DNA from: JALOLV01 sp046295175
Lineage (GTDB): Bacteria; Bacteroidota; Bacteroidia; Cytophagales; Spirosomataceae
Reading direction: 5' to 3'
Length of the DNA stretch: 64,000 nucleotides
Assembly: GCA_046295175.1 (NCBI GenBank)
Contig: JBKBNY010000002.1
Span: forward strand, 124,001 to 188,000
Within the stretch, counting starts at the first letter, position 1. Every line of letters begins with the position of its first letter. A program made the position numbers and the translations under genes. Below are positions 45,211 to 55,200 of this stretch, one piece after another. The notes under the pieces were generated by a model. The model ran no database searches. It was not told where the DNA came from and saw only the letters and a list, made by a program, of their open reading frames with translations.

Positions 45211-46035
45211 ATGAAAAATCTAAGAAAAATATTAGTAGCATCATTATTTACGGTTGCATTTTACGCACAAGCCCAAGAACGAGAAACACTTACGATACCG
45301 TTATCTGACCCATCAAAAGAGAGCAAACTCAACCTTAGCCTCGTAACTGGCTCAATCAGAGTTGTGAGTTATGCGGGCAAAGATATAGTTGTAGATGCCG
45401 TTGTGGCCAAAGACGAAGAAACCAAGAGCCGTCCCGCCGAAAAAGACGGCATGAAACGCCTCAACGTTGGCAATGCTGGTTTTGAAATCACGGCCAAAGA
45501 AGTAAACAATGTCGTGAAAGTTGGGGTCGACAAACCAACCCTAAATGTGAGTTTTACGGTAAAAGTACCTCAAAAAACCTCTTTGAAGCTCAGCACTGTT
45601 AACAATGGCGATATTTATGTCGATAACGTAAATGGTAATCTCGAAATCTCGAATGTAAACGGTGATATTAAATTAAAGAATATCGCTGGCTCGGTTTCGG
45701 CCAATACAATCAATGGCGATGTAATTGTGAATTTTACCGACGTTACGGCCAATTCGGCAATGGCATTTACAAATCTCAATGGTAAAATAGACGTTGCGTT
45801 TCCGGCAAACTATAAAGCCAACGTAAAACTAAAAACCGACAGAGGCGATATTTACAGCGATTTTGATATTGACATCGACAAAACGAACGCAAAAGCCATC
45901 CAAACTACCGATAAAGAAAAGGGGCTTTATAAACTCAAAAAAGATGATTGGACCTACGGCAAAATCAATGGTGGAGGAGCCGAAATGACCATGAAATCTA
46001 TGAACGGCGATATATTTATCCGTAAAGCGAAGTAA
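45211..46035 (+). CDS. DUF4097-family secreted protein 2
   Basis: 274 residues with a signal peptide (MKNLRKILVASLFTVAFYAQ). It repeats the same pattern as its neighbour: LSLVTGSIRVVSYAGKDIVV, LSTVNNGDIYVDNVNGNLEI, NVNGDIKLKNIAG and LNGKIDVAFPANY. It is probably a tandem duplicate that has diverged. A terminator follows directly. Confidence 0.75.
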   Translation: MKNLRKILVASLFTVAFYAQAQERETLTIPLSDPSKESKLNLSLVTGSIRVVSYAGKDIVVDAVVAKDEETKSRPAEKDGMKRLNVGNAGFEITAKEVNNVVKVGVDKPTLNVSFTVKVPQKTSLKLSTVNNGDIYVDNVNGNLEISNVNGDIKLKNIAGSVSANTINGDVIVNFTDVTANSAMAFTNLNGKIDVAFPANYKANVKLKTDRGDIYSDFDIDIDKTNAKAIQTTDKEKGLYKLKKDDWTYGKINGGGAEMTMKSMNGDIFIRKAK

Positions 46036-46050
46036 AAAATTTGATTGCTA

Positions 46051-46085
46051 TTGTGTTTTTTGATGAACAAAATCAAAAAACACAA
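46051..46085 (+). terminator. Terminator of the sigma/DUF4097 unit
   Basis: TTGTGTTTTTTGAT (46051-46064) pairs exactly with 46072-46085 across a 7-nt loop. Confidence 0.8.
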
Positions 46086-46210
46086 TTACTTATTTGAGAT
46101 GATTTGCAACATCGGCAGGTTATTCATCATCTAATCTATAAAAATCCACTTTTGAGCATAAGAAAGCACTCATTTAACATTATTTAAATAATCTGCTTTC
46201 TTAATCTGCA

Positions 46211-46218
46211 TAACTTTG
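46211..46218 (+). promoter_or_regulatory. Candidate -7 box of the DUF5916 gene
   Basis: TAACTTTG matches TAnnTTTG and lies 33 nt before the ATG at 46252. No good -33 element is seen. A 9-bp inverted repeat (AAGAAAGCA at 46160-46168 with 46194-46202) lies just upstream and could be an operator. Confidence 0.4.
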
Positions 46219-46251
46219 CTGTCGCTATTACTCAATTTACGAAAAACATTA

Positions 46252-48723
46252 ATGAAAAAGCTATTACTACCTTTAACTGTGTTATTGTGTAACACTGCGT
46301 TTGCACAAATAACTCCCAAAACGCTCGAAGCTAAGCGTACAAACAAAAAAGTAATCATCGATGGTAAACTCGGCGATGCCGCTTGGGGCGATGCTGCCAA
46401 GATGGATGATTTTACCGAATTTAGACCTGTCATTGGTCGTAAAGAACGTCCCGAAATCCGTACAGAAGCATTTTTGATGTACGATGACGACGGTATCTAC
46501 TTCGGCGGAACCTGCTTCGAAAGCTCGGTTGATAGTATCTCAAAAGAATTGGTCGGACGAGACGGTTTCGGTGCAAACGACTACATCGGGCTGATTTTTG
46601 ATACCTACAACGATAAATTGAATGGTTTTGAATACTTTGTAACCCCACTCAATGAGCAGTGGGATGCCAAAATGACATCGAACCAAAACAGCAATAACGG
46701 CGGCGAAGATTTTAGCTGGAATGCCGTTTGGGAAAGTGCCGTTGTGATTCATGACAAAGGCTGGACCTTCGAGGTTTTCATTCCGTATGGTGCTATCCGT
46801 TTCAGCAAAGAGAAAATCCAAAATTGGGGTTTGAATGTTACTCGTCGTCGTCGAAAGGTAGAAACCCAAAATACTTGGAGTGCCATCGACCCCAATATCA
46901 ATGGTTTCTTGACCCAAGAAGGCACTTGGAAGGGTATCTCAAATATCAAACCTCCAGTTCGCCTTCAATTATATCCGTATTTTTCGGTTTACGAAAACCA
47001 TTATCCTTCCAATCTCGCTAATCAAAAAAATTGGACTAATCAGATTTCGGGCGGAATGGACTTGAAATTAGGTTTAAATCAAGCTTTTACGCTCGATGCT
47101 ACGTTGATTCCTGATTTCGGACAGGTACAGAGTGATAATCAGGTGCTAAATCTTACACCATTTGAAGTAAAGTTCAACGAAAACCGACAATTCTTTACCG
47201 AAGGTACTGAGCTTTTTAGCAAAGGAAATCTTTTTTATTCGAGGAGAATAGGCGGAACGCCCATCAATCTCTACGATGTATATGGTGATGTAAAATCGAA
47301 CGAAAAGGTTCTTAAAAATCCGACCGAATCTAAGCTAATCAACGCTTCAAAGGTTTCGGGGCGTACAAGTAAAGGTCTCGGAATCGGTATCCTGAATGCA
47401 GTTACCAAAACGCAATTTGCGACTATTCAGAACACCGAAACGGGCGAAATCAGAAAGTTTGAAACAGACCCAGCCACCAATTACAACATCTTCGTACTCG
47501 ACCAAAACCTCAAAAACAACTCAAGTATTACGTTTATCAATACGAGTGTTTTGAGGGGTGGAAATGCCTACAACGCCAATGTAAGTGCAGGTCTTTTTAG
47601 TTTTTATGATAAGAAAAACACTTACCACTGGACGGGCAATATGGCCGTTAGCCGACTCAAGTACAAAGTAGAGGGGCAAGACAATTCGTTGGGTTATAGC
47701 CACAATTTTGGTTTCGGTAAAACCAGCGGAAGGTTTACATTCAATGTCGCACAAGAATTGACCGATACCAAATACACCAGCAACGATTTAGGGTATTTTA
47801 CCAACAATAACTTCTTAAATCATAGATTATATTTGGGGTATCGTTATACCGAGCCAAAGGGCTGGTACAATAGACTTTTCTTGAATTTCAATGCCCATAT
47901 CAGTAATTTGTTCTCGCCGATTGGCAATATTGATTCTAAATACCAAGATTCTCGATTACAAGTAAACATCAATGCACAAACCAAAAAACTGATTTGGTTT
48001 GGTGCGTTTACCGATTTCAGACCGGCTTCAAATGACTTTTACGAACCTCGGCAAATGGGTAAAGTATTCAGACGCGGCAATAGTGTCGGTATGGGAGCTT
48101 GGATAGAAACCAATTATGCCAAGAAATATTCTATCAATGCCGAATTATTTAGGCGAGTATTCTTCAACTTTTACAATACTGGCGGCACCGATTTTTACAT
48201 TAACCAAACCTATCGTTTCAATAGCAAATTTTCGATTCGCCACAGCATTGGCTTGATGCCTCGCCCTAATGGCTTAGGTTATACCACAACTTTAGGAGAT
48301 AACACCATCCTATTTGCTACTCGCAAAGTGCGTACTTACGACAACGTGCTGTTCTTAAAATACAGCTTTACCAATAAAATGTGGCTTACATTCAGAGCCA
48401 GACATTATGCGAGTGTAGTAGAAAATAAGAAGTTTTATTCACTCAATAACGATGGTTCGCTTTCGACAAAAAATGGTATTACCCAAAACCTTGACCGAAA
48501 CGTAAATTATTTCAATGTCGATATGGTTTACACATGGCAGTTTGCCCCAGGTAGCTTCTTGAACTTGGTTTGGAAAAACGCCACGGCACACAATAACGAT
48601 ATTTCGGATGTAAGATATTTTGAGAATCTCCAAAATACGCTGAGTGCCGACCAAAACAACAATCTATCGCTCAAGGTCATTTATTTCTTGGATTATTTAA
48701 CGCTTAGAAAATTAGCCAAATAA
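46252..48723 (+). CDS. DUF5916 / CBM9-like domain outer-membrane protein
   Basis: 823 residues from the ATG at 46252 (MKKLLLPLTVLLCNTAFAQ); the codon at 46216 falls in the -7 box and is rejected. The first 200 residues form a CBM9-like beta-sandwich: IIDGKLGDAAWGDAAKMDDF, TEAFLMYDDDGIYFGG, and WTFEVFIPYGAIRFSKEKIQ. The rest (NENRQFFTEGTELFSKGNLF onwards) is the DUF5916 region, probably an outer-membrane beta-barrel with many aromatic strand ends. The function is unknown. Confidence 0.8.
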   Translation: MKKLLLPLTVLLCNTAFAQITPKTLEAKRTNKKVIIDGKLGDAAWGDAAKMDDFTEFRPVIGRKERPEIRTEAFLMYDDDGIYFGGTCFESSVDSISKELVGRDGFGANDYIGLIFDTYNDKLNGFEYFVTPLNEQWDAKMTSNQNSNNGGEDFSWNAVWESAVVIHDKGWTFEVFIPYGAIRFSKEKIQNWGLNVTRRRRKVETQNTWSAIDPNINGFLTQEGTWKGISNIKPPVRLQLYPYFSVYENHYPSNLANQKNWTNQISGGMDLKLGLNQAFTLDATLIPDFGQVQSDNQVLNLTPFEVKFNENRQFFTEGTELFSKGNLFYSRRIGGTPINLYDVYGDVKSNEKVLKNPTESKLINASKVSGRTSKGLGIGILNAVTKTQFATIQNTETGEIRKFETDPATNYNIFVLDQNLKNNSSITFINTSVLRGGNAYNANVSAGLFSFYDKKNTYHWTGNMAVSRLKYKVEGQDNSLGYSHNFGFGKTSGRFTFNVAQELTDTKYTSNDLGYFTNNNFLNHRLYLGYRYTEPKGWYNRLFLNFNAHISNLFSPIGNIDSKYQDSRLQVNINAQTKKLIWFGAFTDFRPASNDFYEPRQMGKVFRRGNSVGMGAWIETNYAKKYSINAELFRRVFFNFYNTGGTDFYINQTYRFNSKFSIRHSIGLMPRPNGLGYTTTLGDNTILFATRKVRTYDNVLFLKYSFTNKMWLTFRARHYASVVENKKFYSLNNDGSLSTKNGITQNLDRNVNYFNVDMVYTWQFAPGSFLNLVWKNATAHNNDISDVRYFENLQNTLSADQNNNLSLKVIYFLDYLTLRKLAK

Positions 48724-48747
48724 TCGCCGTCCGTAGGCGTACAAAAA

Positions 48748-48831
48748 TGTACGAAAACGAACATTTTTAGAGTAAAACACTCACATAAAAAACTGATAAT
48801 CAGTTAATTATTTTTTTGGCATAGCTTTGGA
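48748..48831 (+). promoter_or_regulatory. Composite promoter module, copy 2 (before permease 7)
   Basis: The palindrome TGTACGAAAACGAACA (48748-48763, one mismatch, flanked by A5/T5), 32 nt, ATAATCA (48796-48802, inside the perfect palindrome AACTGATAATCAGTT), 13 nt, then TTGGCATAGCTTTGGA (48816-48831). The geometry is the same as copies 1 and 3. Confidence 0.7.
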
Positions 48832-48863
48832 GGATTTCTTTAATACAAATCTATGAAAAAGCT

Positions 48864-51296
48864 ATGCTTAAAAATAATTTTAAAGTTGCCCTACGAAACC
48901 TACTCCGCAACAAGGGTTTTACAATTATCAATATAGTCGGATTAGCCATCGGAATTGCATCGGCGATTTTGTTATTTTCAATCGTAAATTATGAATTAAG
49001 TTTCGATACTTTCCACAAAAAAGCCAATCGTATTTATCGAATCGTCAGAGAAGATATTACCCCCGACGGCAACGTGAGCCATACTTCGGGAGTAGCCCTT
49101 GCGGTTCAAGATGCTCTCAAACAAGATATTCCTCAATTTGAAAAGGTTGTTCCGACCTACGGAACGGTCGAGCCGCAGATTACACTTTTGGGCAAAGACC
49201 CCAAAAGTAACAGTACTACCACAAAGTATTCGGAAGAAAACCAAGGCTTGTGCGTCGGGCCTGAGTTTTTTGATACTTTCGATTTTAAATGGATAATCGG
49301 CACACCAAGTGTTCTTGCCGAGCCAAATGTCGTGGTTTTATCAAAAAAATACGCCGAAAAATACTTCAAAACCGTCGATAATGCCATTGGTCAATACATC
49401 AGAGTCAATAACATTGCTACAATCCGCGTTGCGGGAGTCTTAGATGATATTCCGCTAAACACCGATTTCCCAGCCGATATTTTATTTTCTTACGCTACCA
49501 AACGCCAAGACCCTAAAAACTGGGGCTTTGGTACTTTTGCAGATTGGGGTAGCACAAGTAGTATGGACAATATCTACGTGGTTTTGCCCGAAAATTTCAG
49601 TGCCGAAAAAGCCGACCAACTTCTGGCTACCTTTACCCAAAAACACTACAAAAACCAAGAGGATAAAACCAACAGAAAACACTATTTGCAGGCTCTATCA
49701 GAGGTTCATTACGATGCCGAATACGGCAATTATAAAGATAAAACTATTTCAAAAACAAAAATTTGGGGAATCGTCTCGGTGGGCTTACTCATCATCTTGA
49801 TGGCTTGTATCAACTTTATCAATATTGCCACCGCCGTAGCCAGCAAACGTGCCAAAGAAGTCGGTGTCAGAAAAACACTGGGCAGCTACCGAACCGAATT
49901 AATCATTCAGTTTATGACCGAAACTGTGGTTTTGGTTGCAGTTTCGATAGTATTCGGGATTATTCTCGCTCGTTTAGGGGTTCCTCTACTCAATAGTTTG
50001 TTCGATTTCCCGACCGAAGCCCCAGTATTCTCATCGCCACTTTTATGGTTCTTTATTGCTATCCTTTTTGTGGCAATCAGTTTATTTTCGGGCAGCTACC
50101 CAGCATTGGTCTTATCGTCTTTTTCTCCTTTAGAGGCATTCCGTCAGAAAGTAAGAGTTAATTGGACACGTGGTATTTCGCTTCGTCAAGGACTAATCAT
50201 TTTTCAGTTTTCGATTGCTTTGATATTGGTTGTCGGTACGATTGTCAATTTCAGACAAATGGATTACATCAACAACATGGATGTCGGCTTCAAAAAAGAA
50301 GGTATTTTTAATTTTGGGCTCGATACCGAATACAAAAACCGTAATCAGGCTTTGAGAGAGAAATTATTGCAGATTCCAGAAGTAGAAGCGGTCAGTTTTT
50401 CATCCGATAAGCCATCGTCTGATAACAACTGGAATAGCAATTTTGCCTATGATAATTCGCCAAAAGATGCCGGTTTCAATGTAAGCCTCAAATTTGCCGA
50501 TGCCGATTTTTTCAAGACATACGACCTTAAATTAATCGCTGGAAAACCATACCCGCTTGGCGATACAAGCAAAAGGTTTATCGTAAACGAAACTATCCTC
50601 CGAAAATTAGGCGTGAAAAATCCAGAATTAGCCATTGGTAAAATGATAAAACTTGGCGGTTGGGACTGGCAACCCATAACTGGAGTCGTAAAAGATTTTC
50701 ATGTTGGCTCGGCACGAGAAGAAATCGCTCCGATTATTATCTGTGATTTACCTCGTTTTTACTGGCACGGTAGTGTGAAGATTACATCTAAAAACCTTTC
50801 GGCAACGGTAGCCAAAATCGAAAAAACATTCAATGAGACTTTCCCCGAAGTGGTTTTCAGCGGAAAATTCTACGAAGACAAACTCCAAGAATATTATAAA
50901 ACCGAAAACCAACTCGGTTTGCTTTACCGAATTGCATCTGGTTTGGCAATTTTGATTGCGTGTCTCGGTCTGATTGGGTTGGTTACGTTTGTAGCCGAGC
51001 AACGCACCAAAGAGATTGGTATCAGAAAAGTTATGGGGGCAACTATCGGCAATATCACCTTCTTGATTTCAAAAGATTTTATCAAACTGGTATTTATTTC
51101 GATGCTCATTGCGTTTCCAGTGGCCTATTATCTAATGAAAGAGTGGCTTCAGGATTATACATTCAGAATAGAGATTGAATGGTGGTACTTTGCTTTGGCT
51201 GGTAGTTTCGCTATTCTGATAGCTTTGCTGTCGGTTTCGTATCAATCTATCAAGGCAGCGTTGATGAATCCTGTAAAATCATTGAAAAGTGAGTAA
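48864..51296 (+). CDS. MacB/FtsX-type ABC transporter permease (permease 7)
   Basis: 810 residues, beginning MLKNNFKVALRNLLRNKGFT. The MacB-like periplasmic part is followed by the first FtsX bundle near IWGIVSVGLLIILMACINFI and the second at CLGLIGLVTFVAEQRTKEIG. It ends LMNPVKSLKSE. No ATPase. It has its own promoter module, and an out-of-frame small ORF (48853-48936) overlaps the start. Confidence 0.9.
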   Translation: MLKNNFKVALRNLLRNKGFTIINIVGLAIGIASAILLFSIVNYELSFDTFHKKANRIYRIVREDITPDGNVSHTSGVALAVQDALKQDIPQFEKVVPTYGTVEPQITLLGKDPKSNSTTTKYSEENQGLCVGPEFFDTFDFKWIIGTPSVLAEPNVVVLSKKYAEKYFKTVDNAIGQYIRVNNIATIRVAGVLDDIPLNTDFPADILFSYATKRQDPKNWGFGTFADWGSTSSMDNIYVVLPENFSAEKADQLLATFTQKHYKNQEDKTNRKHYLQALSEVHYDAEYGNYKDKTISKTKIWGIVSVGLLIILMACINFINIATAVASKRAKEVGVRKTLGSYRTELIIQFMTETVVLVAVSIVFGIILARLGVPLLNSLFDFPTEAPVFSSPLLWFFIAILFVAISLFSGSYPALVLSSFSPLEAFRQKVRVNWTRGISLRQGLIIFQFSIALILVVGTIVNFRQMDYINNMDVGFKKEGIFNFGLDTEYKNRNQALREKLLQIPEVEAVSFSSDKPSSDNNWNSNFAYDNSPKDAGFNVSLKFADADFFKTYDLKLIAGKPYPLGDTSKRFIVNETILRKLGVKNPELAIGKMIKLGGWDWQPITGVVKDFHVGSAREEIAPIIICDLPRFYWHGSVKITSKNLSATVAKIEKTFNETFPEVVFSGKFYEDKLQEYYKTENQLGLLYRIASGLAILIACLGLIGLVTFVAEQRTKEIGIRKVMGATIGNITFLISKDFIKLVFISMLIAFPVAYYLMKEWLQDYTFRIEIEWWYFALAGSFAILIALLSVSYQSIKAALMNPVKSLKSE

Positions 51297-51365
51297 ATCA
51301 AATTGATTCACTTATAAATAATTGTCGATAAAACACTTATTTATCAATAAATTTAACAATAAAAG

Positions 51366-51379
51366 TCCCCATCTGGGGA
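51366..51379 (+). repeat. Short hairpin before the 99-residue protein gene
   Basis: TCCCCATCTGGGGA is a hairpin with six-base arms lying 11 nt upstream of the ATG at 51391. It may influence translation initiation. Confidence 0.4.
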
Positions 51380-51390
51380 TTTAGGGGCTT

Positions 51391-51690
51391 ATGGCACATA
51401 TCGCAATTCCGCTACCGCCCGGAAACGGTAAGCAAGAAGTTGAAATCGAGGTAACGATTAATGGACAAAGACAACAACTCCACTATCGTGTTGAGCTTTT
51501 CTATTGGGAAGATTGTCGGGTCCCGACCATCGACCGTGCTGAGTGTATCCGTCATTTGCTCGAAGATTACGACCAAGACTGGACGCTCTACTACATCGGA
51601 GCCCCAACCGAGACATTTGTTCCGATTACATTTGTCAAAAAAGAAGATTGGGTTCACCAAAAACAAATAATGGTGGGTGAGTTGAATTAA
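51391..51690 (+). CDS. Hypothetical protein, 99 residues
   Basis: No family recognised. The start MAHIAIPLPPGNGKQEVEIE is followed by beta-strand-like alternation and an acidic middle (DRAECIRHLLEDYDQDWTLY), ending FVPITFVKKEDWVHQKQIMV. No signal peptide, so probably cytoplasmic. It lies 94 nt after permease 7 and 66 nt before ppnP. Confidence 0.55.
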   Translation: MAHIAIPLPPGNGKQEVEIEVTINGQRQQLHYRVELFYWEDCRVPTIDRAECIRHLLEDYDQDWTLYYIGAPTETFVPITFVKKEDWVHQKQIMVGELN

Positions 51691-51756
51691 ATCTACGCTT
51701 TGCTTTCATAAGCTACCATTTGCCTGTATTTTCGCCCCAAAAAATTGATAATCAAA

Positions 51757-52038
51757 ATGATAAATGTAAACGAGTATTTTGGTGGCAACGTAAAATCTTT
51801 GGGTTATACAACCGCTACTGGCAAATCAACGGTGGGCGTAATGGAAGAAGGTGAATACGAATTTGGTACATCAAGCCCCGAAACCATGACTGTAATCGAA
51901 GGTACGCTCGAAGTCTTGATGCCTAACGAAACCGAACCAAGAAGTTATAGCAAAGGCGAATCTTTTGAAGTGGCTGGTAATTCTTCATTTAAAGTTAAGG
52001 CCATTGGTCAAACCTCTTACTTGTGCCAATACAACTAA
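51757..52038 (+). CDS. ppnP: Pyrimidine/purine nucleoside phosphorylase (cupin)
   Basis: 93 residues from the ATG at 51757; the in-frame TTG at 51745 is not needed. It is a full-length PpnP: MINVNEYFGGNVKSLGY, GKSTVGVMEEGEYEFGTSSP, ETMTVIEGTLEVLMP and a C-terminal SSFKVKAIGQTSYLCQY. It phosphorolyses several nucleosides to base plus ribose-1-phosphate in nucleotide salvage. A strong terminator follows. Confidence 0.9.
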   Translation: MINVNEYFGGNVKSLGYTTATGKSTVGVMEEGEYEFGTSSPETMTVIEGTLEVLMPNETEPRSYSKGESFEVAGNSSFKVKAIGQTSYLCQYN

Positions 52039-52062
52039 CCTTTAAACTTTATACGATTTTTC

Positions 52063-52098
52063 AAAATCCGCTATTTGGTCAAATGGCGGATTTTGTTT
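52063..52098 (+). terminator. Terminator of ppnP
   Basis: 52063-52076 and 52081-52094 form a 14-bp stem (one G-U pair) with a 4-nt loop, followed by T-residues. Confidence 0.85.
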
Positions 52099-52210
52099 TA
52101 AAATCACCTGCTATTTACTGACTTGACAAAATCTAATTTTGCAATTTGTCATTTCATCTATAAAATCCGAGAAATCATCTCGAATAGATACAAAGTATTC
52201 TATAAATTAT

Positions 52211-52218
52211 TATATTTG
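52211..52218 (+). promoter_or_regulatory. Candidate -7 box of the ThuA/dehydrogenase gene
   Basis: TATATTTG fits TAnnTTTG and lies 26 nt before the ATG at 52245; a second possible box TAATTTTG is at 52134-52141. Neither has a good -33 partner. Confidence 0.35.
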
Positions 52219-52244
52219 AATCTCTATTCAATCAAGACAAAACT

Positions 52245-55200
52245 ATGACAATCTCTGCAAAGAGAACATCATTTAGCAGCATGGCAACCCTGACCGTGCT
52301 GCTTTTGGTGTTTATTCAGGCTACCATTGCCCAAGAACGCCGCGTTTTAGTATTCTCAAAAACCAAAGGCTGGCGACATTCGAGTATCCCATTCGGTAAA
52401 GAAGCCATCAAGAAATTAGGTCAAGAAAATGGTTTCGGTGTTGATATTTCAGAATTATCCGAAGACTTCACCGATGCCAATCTCAAGAAATATACAACCG
52501 TAATTTTTAATTGTACAACTGGCAATATCCTGAATAACGAGCAACAAGCCGCTTTTGAGCGATACATCCAAGCGGGTGGTGGCTTTGTGGGTATTCACTC
52601 TGCCGCCGATACCGAATACGACTGGCCTTGGTACGGTCAGCTGGTCGGGGCTTATTTTGAGAGTCATCCGAGCAATTCAAATGTTCGTGAAGCGATTGTC
52701 AATGTAACCGATAAAAGCCATATCTCGACCAAACACCTCCCCGACCAATGGAAACGCACCGACGAATGGTATAGTTATAAATCAATTTTTAGGAATATCA
52801 AGCCTTTGGCCTATCTCGACGAAAACACATACGAAGGTGGAACCAACGGAGCCAATCACCCGATTGCGTGGTATCATGAGTTTGATGGCGGACGAGCCTT
52901 CTACACAGGTGGTGGACATACCGACGAAAGTTTCTCAGACCCGATGTTTTTGCAGCATCTCTGGGGTGGAATCCAGTACGCCATGGGCGATGCCAAACCG
53001 CTCGACTACTCAAAGGCTTACTCAGTAACGATGCCCGAAGAAAACCGTTTTGAGAAAACTGTTTTGGTAAACGACCTCAATAATCCGATGGAGTTGGCAG
53101 TTGCCAACGACGGAAAAGTCTATTTTACCGAATTGGCAGGTAATTTCTCGGTTTTCGATTATAAAACGGGTAAATACAAATTGATTCATCGTTTTCCGCT
53201 CACGATGAAGGGAGGCACGGGGCTAATCGGTATTACGCTCGACCCCGATTTTGACACCAATCGTTGGGTTTATCTTTATTACTCACCACCGATTGAAGGC
53301 GAACCTATCATTTTTAATCTTTCGAGATTTACCCTCCAGCCCAACGATGTACTTGATTTGGCATCCGAAAAAATCTTATTGAAAGTGCCGGTTCAGGTAA
53401 ACAGCGGGGCTCACCACGGCGGCTCGTTGGCATTCGATAAAGACCGAAACCTGATTCTCTCGACTGGCGATGGTACGACTCCGTTTCCGTCGAATGGCTA
53501 CGCTCCTATTGACGAACGCCCCGAACCAATACATTTTCCGATGGATGCTCAGCGTTCGGCATCGAATACCAATGATTTTAAAGGCAAAATTCTTAGAATT
53601 CATCCCGAAAAAGATGGTTCTTACACGATTCCGAAAGGTAATCTTTTCCCTGTCGGAACCGAAAAGACATTGCCCGAAATCTACGCAATGGGCTGTCGAA
53701 ATCCATATCGAATTGCGATTAATCCCAAAACTGGTACGATTTATTGGGGCGAAATCGGCCCCGATGCAGGCGAAGACAGCTTGAGAGGCCCAAGAGGATA
53801 CGATGAATTTAACCAAGCTAAAAAAGCGGGTAACTTCGGCTGGCCTTATTTTGTGGGTGATAATTATGCGTATTCGGAATGGGACTTTGCAAAATCGAAG
53901 GCTGGCCCTAATTATAACCCTGCTAAACCAATTAATAATTCGCCAAATAACACGGGCTTAACCGAGCTTCCACCTGCTACATCGCCGATGCTTTGGTATC
54001 CTTATGCACTTTCGCCAAAGTTTCCAGAATTAGGCACTGGCGGGCGTAGTGCTATGGCGGGTGAGTTTTATACATTTAATGCCAATTCGACCGCCAAAAC
54101 CAAGATTCCACAATACTACGACGGAGCATTGTTTATTTTTGATTGGATGCGAAACTGGATGCTGGCAACTCGATTCGACAAAGACGAAAATTACGTAAAA
54201 ACCGAACCATTTATGCCCACAAAAGGCGATTTCCGTCGCCCAATTGATTTAGCTTTTAGCAAAGATGGCATTATGTACGTTCTCGAATACGGCTCAGTTT
54301 ATGGTGCCGATAATACCGATGCCCGTTTGGTAAAGATAGAATACAATTATCAGAACCGCCCACCGCAGGCATTCGCCAATATTGTAGATACCGTAGCATT
54401 GGCTAAAAAGCAAGCCGAATCTTTTATAACTTCTGAGAGCCGAGACCTACCCCAATACAAAACATGGGCTGGCAAAGCTCCACTTCGTTTGCGTATGTCT
54501 GGGCGTGCTACCGACCTCGATTTTGATGATAAAATCACTTATGAATGGTACATAAATGGCAAAAAACAGTCGGTAGATAAACCGATGTTTACCCATACTT
54601 TTACCCAAAGTGGCAATTTTAAAGTCATTTTTGTAGCCAAAGATGCCGCAGGTTCAATTGGTCGAGATACGCTGACGGTCAAAGTAGGCAATGCCGTGCC
54701 AGTCGTGAAAATCAACGCAAAAACCAATAAAACTTTTTATTGGGATAACCAGCCGTTTGAGTACGCCGTAGCGGTTAACGATGCCGAAGACAAAACAATA
54801 AACCCTAAAAAACTCAAAATCGAGTACAATTATTACCCGAATCCGTACCGACCAGCCGATAATACCAAGTCGGATTCTAAAATTGAGGTTGGTTCGATGG
54901 GTAAATCTTTGATGGAAGCAAGCGACTGCAAAGCCTGCCATACGATTGATAAAAAATCGGTTGGGCCTTCGTTTATGGATGTGGCCAAGAAATACAGCGG
55001 AAACCGAAACGCAGTTAATATTCTGTCGAAAAAAATCATCGAAGGTGGTGGTGGCGTTTGGGGAACTACCCACGTGATGTCGGCTCATCCGCAGATTCCG
55101 AAACAAGATGCAGACGAAATGGTAAAATACATCTTGGCACTCAATGACCCCAACAAAAACTTTAAGCCAATTGCGGGTACAGGCACTATTGCCCTAAAAG

